In this document: positions 59,250 to 64,000 of the stretch, piece after piece | Layout of the letters: every line of letters starts with the position of its first letter | Position numbering within the stretch: the stretch's first letter is position 1 | Assembly (NCBI RefSeq): GCF_021018895.1 | Contig: NC_079378.1 | Coordinates: 12,487,001 to 12,551,000 of the forward strand | DNA from: Seriola aureovittata | Taxonomy: Eukaryota; Chordata; Actinopteri; Carangiformes; Carangidae | Direction of reading: 5' to 3' | DNA length: 64,000 nucleotides | Position numbers and translations under genes: made by a program | Notes under the pieces: generated by a model | What the model saw: only the letters and a program-made list of their open reading frames with translations | What the model was told of the DNA's origin: nothing | The model's database searches: none

Positions 59250-59408
59250 GACATATGGTCATTTAGTAGCTCCGCTGAAGAGATTTGGAGGTTAAATGCT
59301 TTGCCCAAGGACATGTGAGGAGAAAAGCTTTTCCCTGACCAGACTCCGGTCCAAGCAGCCTCTAGCTCAAAATCCAACTCACTTAACCTCTAAGCCACTG
59401 TAGTCCTG
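59250..59408 (-). mobile_element. SINE-like repeat fragment (antisense)
   Basis: On the - strand the order is ACTACAGTGGCTTAGAGGTT, GACCGGAGTCTGG, TGTCCTTGGGCAAAGCATTT and AACCTCCAAATCTCTTCAGC. The 'tccttgggcaa...cattt aacc' phrase is typical of fish SINEs with tRNA-like heads. No target duplication was found. Confidence 0.45.
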
Positions 59409-61831
59409 CATATTGATATTAAAATTTAAATTTGTGGACGAGCTACACGGATGATCTTTTCTTGCCTTTTCTTCAGCATTCTTCTGTCTCTTACTTTGAC
59501 TCGTTTCCTTTGAGTACGTGATTGTGGAGGGCAGAGTTTTAGCTTGCTGGAGGCCAAGAATCACATCTGTTCAAATGGAGGAGCGCAGTCAGTCAGTCAA
59601 AGCCTTATTGAAGCGGGAACAAAGCTTAATTGCGTGACCTTTGAGTGAAGCCTTTGGCAATCAGCCTGCCCTTGGCATGGAGGAGAGCGCCATCGCTCCA
59701 CGCATCATTCAGGCCAGGGCTTGTGATGAGGAGCCGACGTTCAGAGAAATCTCAAAAGGACCTGTTCACTGTCTCGTCTCACGCTAATGAGGGGGCATAA
59801 ATTGTAGACTGAGTGCCTTTTCAGGGCTCGGCTGTGCGAAGCTAGGCTAATAGCAACGGATGTGACAATTCAGTTCTAAGAGGGGAGAGGGGACCGTAAG
59901 AAAGAGCGAGAGGAAATCCTTTTCACGTTCCCATCAAATCCTTTATGTGTTATTTTAAAAGTGTCGAGCCGGTACAGGCTGTTGGTGCGGGTGATTCAGT
60001 TTAGCGAGACATAACGTTTCTGCATAATAACAGTGACTCCCTCCACTGTTGCCTTTATGCCTCTTTCCCTCTCATCCGTCCTGAGCTGAGGCAGGGTGTA
60101 GCGAGCGCGCTGAAAGCCTTCTTCAGCCCTGTGCTCCTTTTTTTTTTTTTTTTTTTTTGCCCTGCATGGTGCCTGTTCTGCAGCGCTCACACAAAGAACA
60201 AGCTGCCATCAGAACTGTGTCTTGATGCCATAAATGGTGGAAAAGAAAGGAGAAAAAAAAAAAAACCAAAAAATGTTTGAATTGCACCTCAGGGCTCAGC
60301 GGTGAAAGTCACAGGTGGGTTGTCAAAGAGTTTTTGCATCAATATAACCATTCGTGGCACGGAAAAAAAAAAGTCGCTTCAAATGTAATTTTAAAAACAT
60401 TTTTGACATGATGTATGTATAATCATCGTTTCAACATCACGCATCATTCTACCAACTGCTCATACTGGGGTTTATCCAATCATCCTACAGAAATGTAACC
60501 TTACTTTTTAGGTTAGAGATGATGTTGATCTAAACACCTCGGATGCTTATTGTCACATCTTTTCATGTTCAACTGTTTTGCTCATCATCTTATTAAAAAT
60601 AGATGGTGGTTGCAGTTGTCGGAAATGCGAAGCGTTTCTCTGGTACAGTTCGTGGTTTGCACAGCAAATGAAGATGCTTTAATGAACTGGGTAAGCGTTG
60701 AACCACTATTGCAATGTATCAAGATAGAGAGTAGCATGTCATGAATATTTACTGTAAGAGCACCTGTGCTACGTGCTAATCAGGTCTTGATTATATTGTC
60801 TGGGCAGCTGATACGGGACAGTTTGTCTTCTAGAAGTTAGAATCTAGTACCTTTCTTCCTTCTCTGTCTCTTCTTTTGTATTGCTTTTTTTTTTTTTTTT
60901 TCAGACCACCTTGAAAACTTATTTTTCCAGGCTGTGAGAAAGCTGGAAAATGACAGAGATTTAAAAAAAAAAAAAAAAAAATGGAGGAGAAATACAAGAT
61001 TCGGCATAAAAGGTTTCTCCTGGAAGAACATCAGGAAAAGATGCTCGCCAGTTGAAGTTGCACTTTCTTTTCTCTCTCTCTGCTATCCCTTCCTCTGTCA
61101 GTCGGTGCATTTGGAGAGGTGTAAGACAAGCCAAACGTTTCCTCTTCTCCTCATTGTCTTTTCATCCCATTTCATTCTGTTCGTCTGTGAAAGATATGTC
61201 TTTGCCTTTTCTTGCGCTTGGCTCTCCACCCTCTCTCCTCCTCTCTGTTCAGCTTACTGAGAGGAGAAATAAATAGGAGAGGTGGCCATTTTTCAGAGGC
61301 TTGTGGTCATTCGATAAAGAAAAAACATGGAGAAACATTGTTTTTGCTGAAGAAGAAGAAGAAGATAGTCGAGTGCAGTGAAGTTTGTGTAACGGATGTT
61401 GCTTCTTTTTTTTTTTTTTAGTCATCTATGATAGTAAACTGTATGCATTGAAGTTTTGGAAAAAACAAGACATCACCTTGGATACCTTTGATTTGTTGAC
61501 TTTATATAGACATAACAATTCATTAATAGAACTGTAATGTTATGGATTCATTGAGAACTGAGTATTGTACTGCTGAGGAGAGATGTGCAGTTAGTACACT
61601 GGTTGATAAGGCAACAGATTCCTGTTGGGGTGCATTGTTAGAGAAAGTGTGCGTGTGTGTGTGTGAAATGAAATCACTGAGTCACTGTACTAATGCACTG
61701 AGCACACACACACACACATCCACACATACAGGCTTGCTCTCTTCTCCTCTCTCTCTCAGTCTGTCATTCTCTCATCAACCCCTTTCTCTCCCCTCCGTCT
61801 TTTTCTCACTCTTAATCACCCACTCAACACT

Positions 61832-61841
61832 CACACACACA

Positions 61842-61894
<53 letters not shown>
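61832..61894 (+). repeat. (CA)n microsatellite
   Basis: 63 bases with one AAAC interruption, preceded by CT-rich sequence. Confidence 0.95.
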
Positions 61895-61896
<2 letters not shown>

Positions 61897-64000
61897 CTTA
61901 CTGAGTCCTGTGGACCTTCCAAGCAGCCAATCATTAGAGTCCGTCCCTGCGCTCTGATGTGGCTGCTAAAATTAGCATCCTCTCTCTGTGAGTCGACATC
62001 TGCCATGACGCACTGTGGAGAGCCAGGTAGCCATGATGCCCAGAGAGAAAAAACTCTCCTCTCCTCTCCTTCCTCTCTTCCTCTCCTCTCTCCACCTCCC
62101 TTTCCCGTTTCTTTCTGTTCTGCTCTCCTTCAGTTGTGCTTCTTCACTCTGTTTGATTTCTTCTTTTGTCCTCCCTTCTCTGGTTCGTACCCCTTTAGTT
62201 TTTCTTCTCTTTTTCTTCAGCAGGTCAGCGTTGATGTGCACCCTTTCACTGTTCTTGTATTCAACTTAAAATAATGAGTCAAAATTCAGCACCATGTTCA
62301 GTTGAAAGTTTTTTTTTTTTTTTTTGCTCCATTCAAAAGTAAAATACGCCTTACATTTTCTCATAGAGAAGAAAAAAAGATGCACACATGCCAGAAAGCT
62401 TTGTGTGTTACTATGACAACCAGCAACTATGAGCTGTCATGTCTCTTAGCTGCAGCATAAATGCATAAATATATATTTCGAATATATATCCTTATCCTCG
62501 TCCCTTTAAGGCATCCACTTTAAACCACTGATTAATAGTGTCAGAGCTTTTATTAGAGACGTTTGAGCAGGACTGAGCTCTTCGCCTCTTGTTTTGTTCC
62601 TGTATCACACTGCAGGTGCTATTTTAAAGTCTGTAAGTTGACTCTGCAGGGTAGAAGCTCCATTTATACTGTGAACAACCAGTCTATAAACCTGAACTTG
62701 CTCTGTTCACATAGCCTACAAAAAAATAAAAAAGTTGTTGACATTGTCGGATGCAATGCATGAAATACTTTATTTCCTTAACAATGTTTTAGATTTTTTT
62801 TTTAATTATTACCTCTTATTACCTATTATTAGTATTTATTGATAAATTGGATAATAATTATTGTAGCTGTAGCTTTGCGTTAACAATTCCTTTGCGTTAA
62901 TTATAGCCCTTTGTAACTCAACACTAAACTATAGTTATGTTAGGCTACATTTATGTTGCTTGATTTGAGGGGATAGTTGCTATGATTTGGTATAATTTGG
63001 GTTATTTTATTTGGTTACAGTCCTTCCTGGTCAAGATCACTTCTACATTGTACATTCAGTTCGTTTAGCTGGACTCATGCTGCCCTTATGTGTCTTTCGC
63101 ACCTCATGGGGTGCCGATAACTATCGCACCACTCTTGCACCCGTAATCACAGCGGCCCTGCCAGAATTTAGCAGTCTAATAATAACAGCGGGACCAGAAG
63201 TGAAGTGGAGAGCATCTCTCATCCTTTTCATCCAACAAGGCTGAATGTTTTTCAAGATAAACAGCGAGTCAGACGATGGTGTGTGATGTCAGCTGGCCTT
63301 CAAATGCACCTAAAGCACTTTGTCACTGTGCTTTAAAAAAAAAAAAACTGGCTCAGCAGCACCACAATATCAAGGTCCGTTGTGTGGGGAGGGAGGCTGG
63401 GTGAGCACCTGTGTGAGTGTGTGCAAGCATCTTCTCATTGCACTCTAGGATTGTTATTGAGTGTCCGTTGCCGTTGTGTGCGACCATGTATACACCCATG
63501 TTGTATGTCCGCTTTTATGTGCGCGAGTGGGTGTATTCGATTGTGTAATTTCTGTGTATCAGTGTGTGTTTGTGCTCGTGTTTATTTGAATGTATGTTTC
63601 TGCTTCGGCGTCAACGCGAACATGTCTTCGTGTGTCTGTATGTGCCTGAGTGTACGTGTGGTTCCTGGTTTAAAATGTCAGCTTTCAACATTCATCATCA
63701 GTGGTTTCTGTTCCGCTAGACTGTTCCGCTAATCTATCATCGCTCTGCAGATGGTCAGAGACACAAGTCAGTCCACAAGCTAAGACGGACAGGCAAACTG
63801 CCTCATACAGCGTACAAACAAACAAGCTATATCAGACCTGGCACAGGCTTATGCTTTCACCTTGTCCTGTAAAAGTTGCAGGTTCAAATCCCCAGTTCCC
63901 GTCGGAAATCTCTGATTGATTTTGTAATATGTATCTATATATAGTGGCAGTTTATATTTCTTTTGTAGCTATGTTTATGCTGTATAGAAATATAATTACT

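Larger units (their letters stand above)
47620..64000 (+). other. jade2: jade2 intron 3 (5' part, at least 16.4 kb)
   Basis: The next expected JADE2 exon (starting VFRTDLITAMK) was looked for and not found, so it should lie beyond the window. The stretch holds a strong hairpin (50673-50723), a smaller one (50470-50495), CA/TG arrays (51461-51504, 53920-53966, 54089-54152, 54268-54359, 56018-56042, 61832-61894), a SINE-like repeat (59250-59408) and a candidate first exon or repeat on the - strand near 57 kb. The remainder is AT-rich unique sequence in which I recognise nothing. Confidence 0.6.

Overview
The window is vertebrate nuclear DNA, almost certainly from a teleost fish. Three genes can be reconstructed from spliced coding exons. 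The background is typical of a teleost: dense dinucleotide microsatellites, a Tc1-family transposon remnant, tRNA-derived SINEs and several dispersed repeats that look familiar from fish genomes. The species cannot be named from the sequence. Family and repeat assignments rest on recognition, not on a database search.

Layout. (1) Positions 1-8012: ube2b (RAD6-type ubiquitin-conjugating E2) on the + strand. Coding exons 2-6 are present at 2224-6159. Exon 1, with the first ~15 residues, lies left of the window. (2) 8355-10590: cdkn2aipnl (small XTBD protein) on the - strand, complete in three coding exons, tail-to-tail with ube2b. (3) 10.6-18.4 kb: intergenic DNA with an old repeat and simple repeats. 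(4) 18.4 kb to the end: the 5' part of jade2 (PHD-finger scaffold of HBO1/KAT7 acetyltransferase complexes) on the + strand. It has a probable non-coding exon 1 (~18401-18878), a 24 kb first intron, coding exon 2 (42855-42918), coding exon 3 (47534-47619), and then at least 16.4 kb of further intron. The two JADE2 coding exons give residues 1-50 only; the PHD fingers lie to the right of the window.

The order and orientation ube2b(+), cdkn2aipnl(-), jade2(+) match, as I recall it, human 5q31.1 (UBE2B-CDKN2AIPNL-JADE2). This supports calling the E2 ube2b rather than ube2a. The genes are neighbours by ancestral synteny, not a pathway or operon: a ubiquitin E2, an XRN2-binding protein and a chromatin scaffold.

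Most of the window is non-coding. Notable items are a ~760 bp hAT-like MITE with 16-bp perfect terminal inverted repeats that has captured a (CA)42 array; a SINE with a 16-bp target-site duplication; a 23-bp-stem hairpin at 50673-50723; a jade2 leader carrying a CCA/CCG array, a G-quadruplex motif and a uORF that would overlap the main start; a promoter-like first-exon candidate on the - strand near 57 kb; and an unusual cluster of long GT/CA arrays at 28-31 kb. I found no clearly new biological system.
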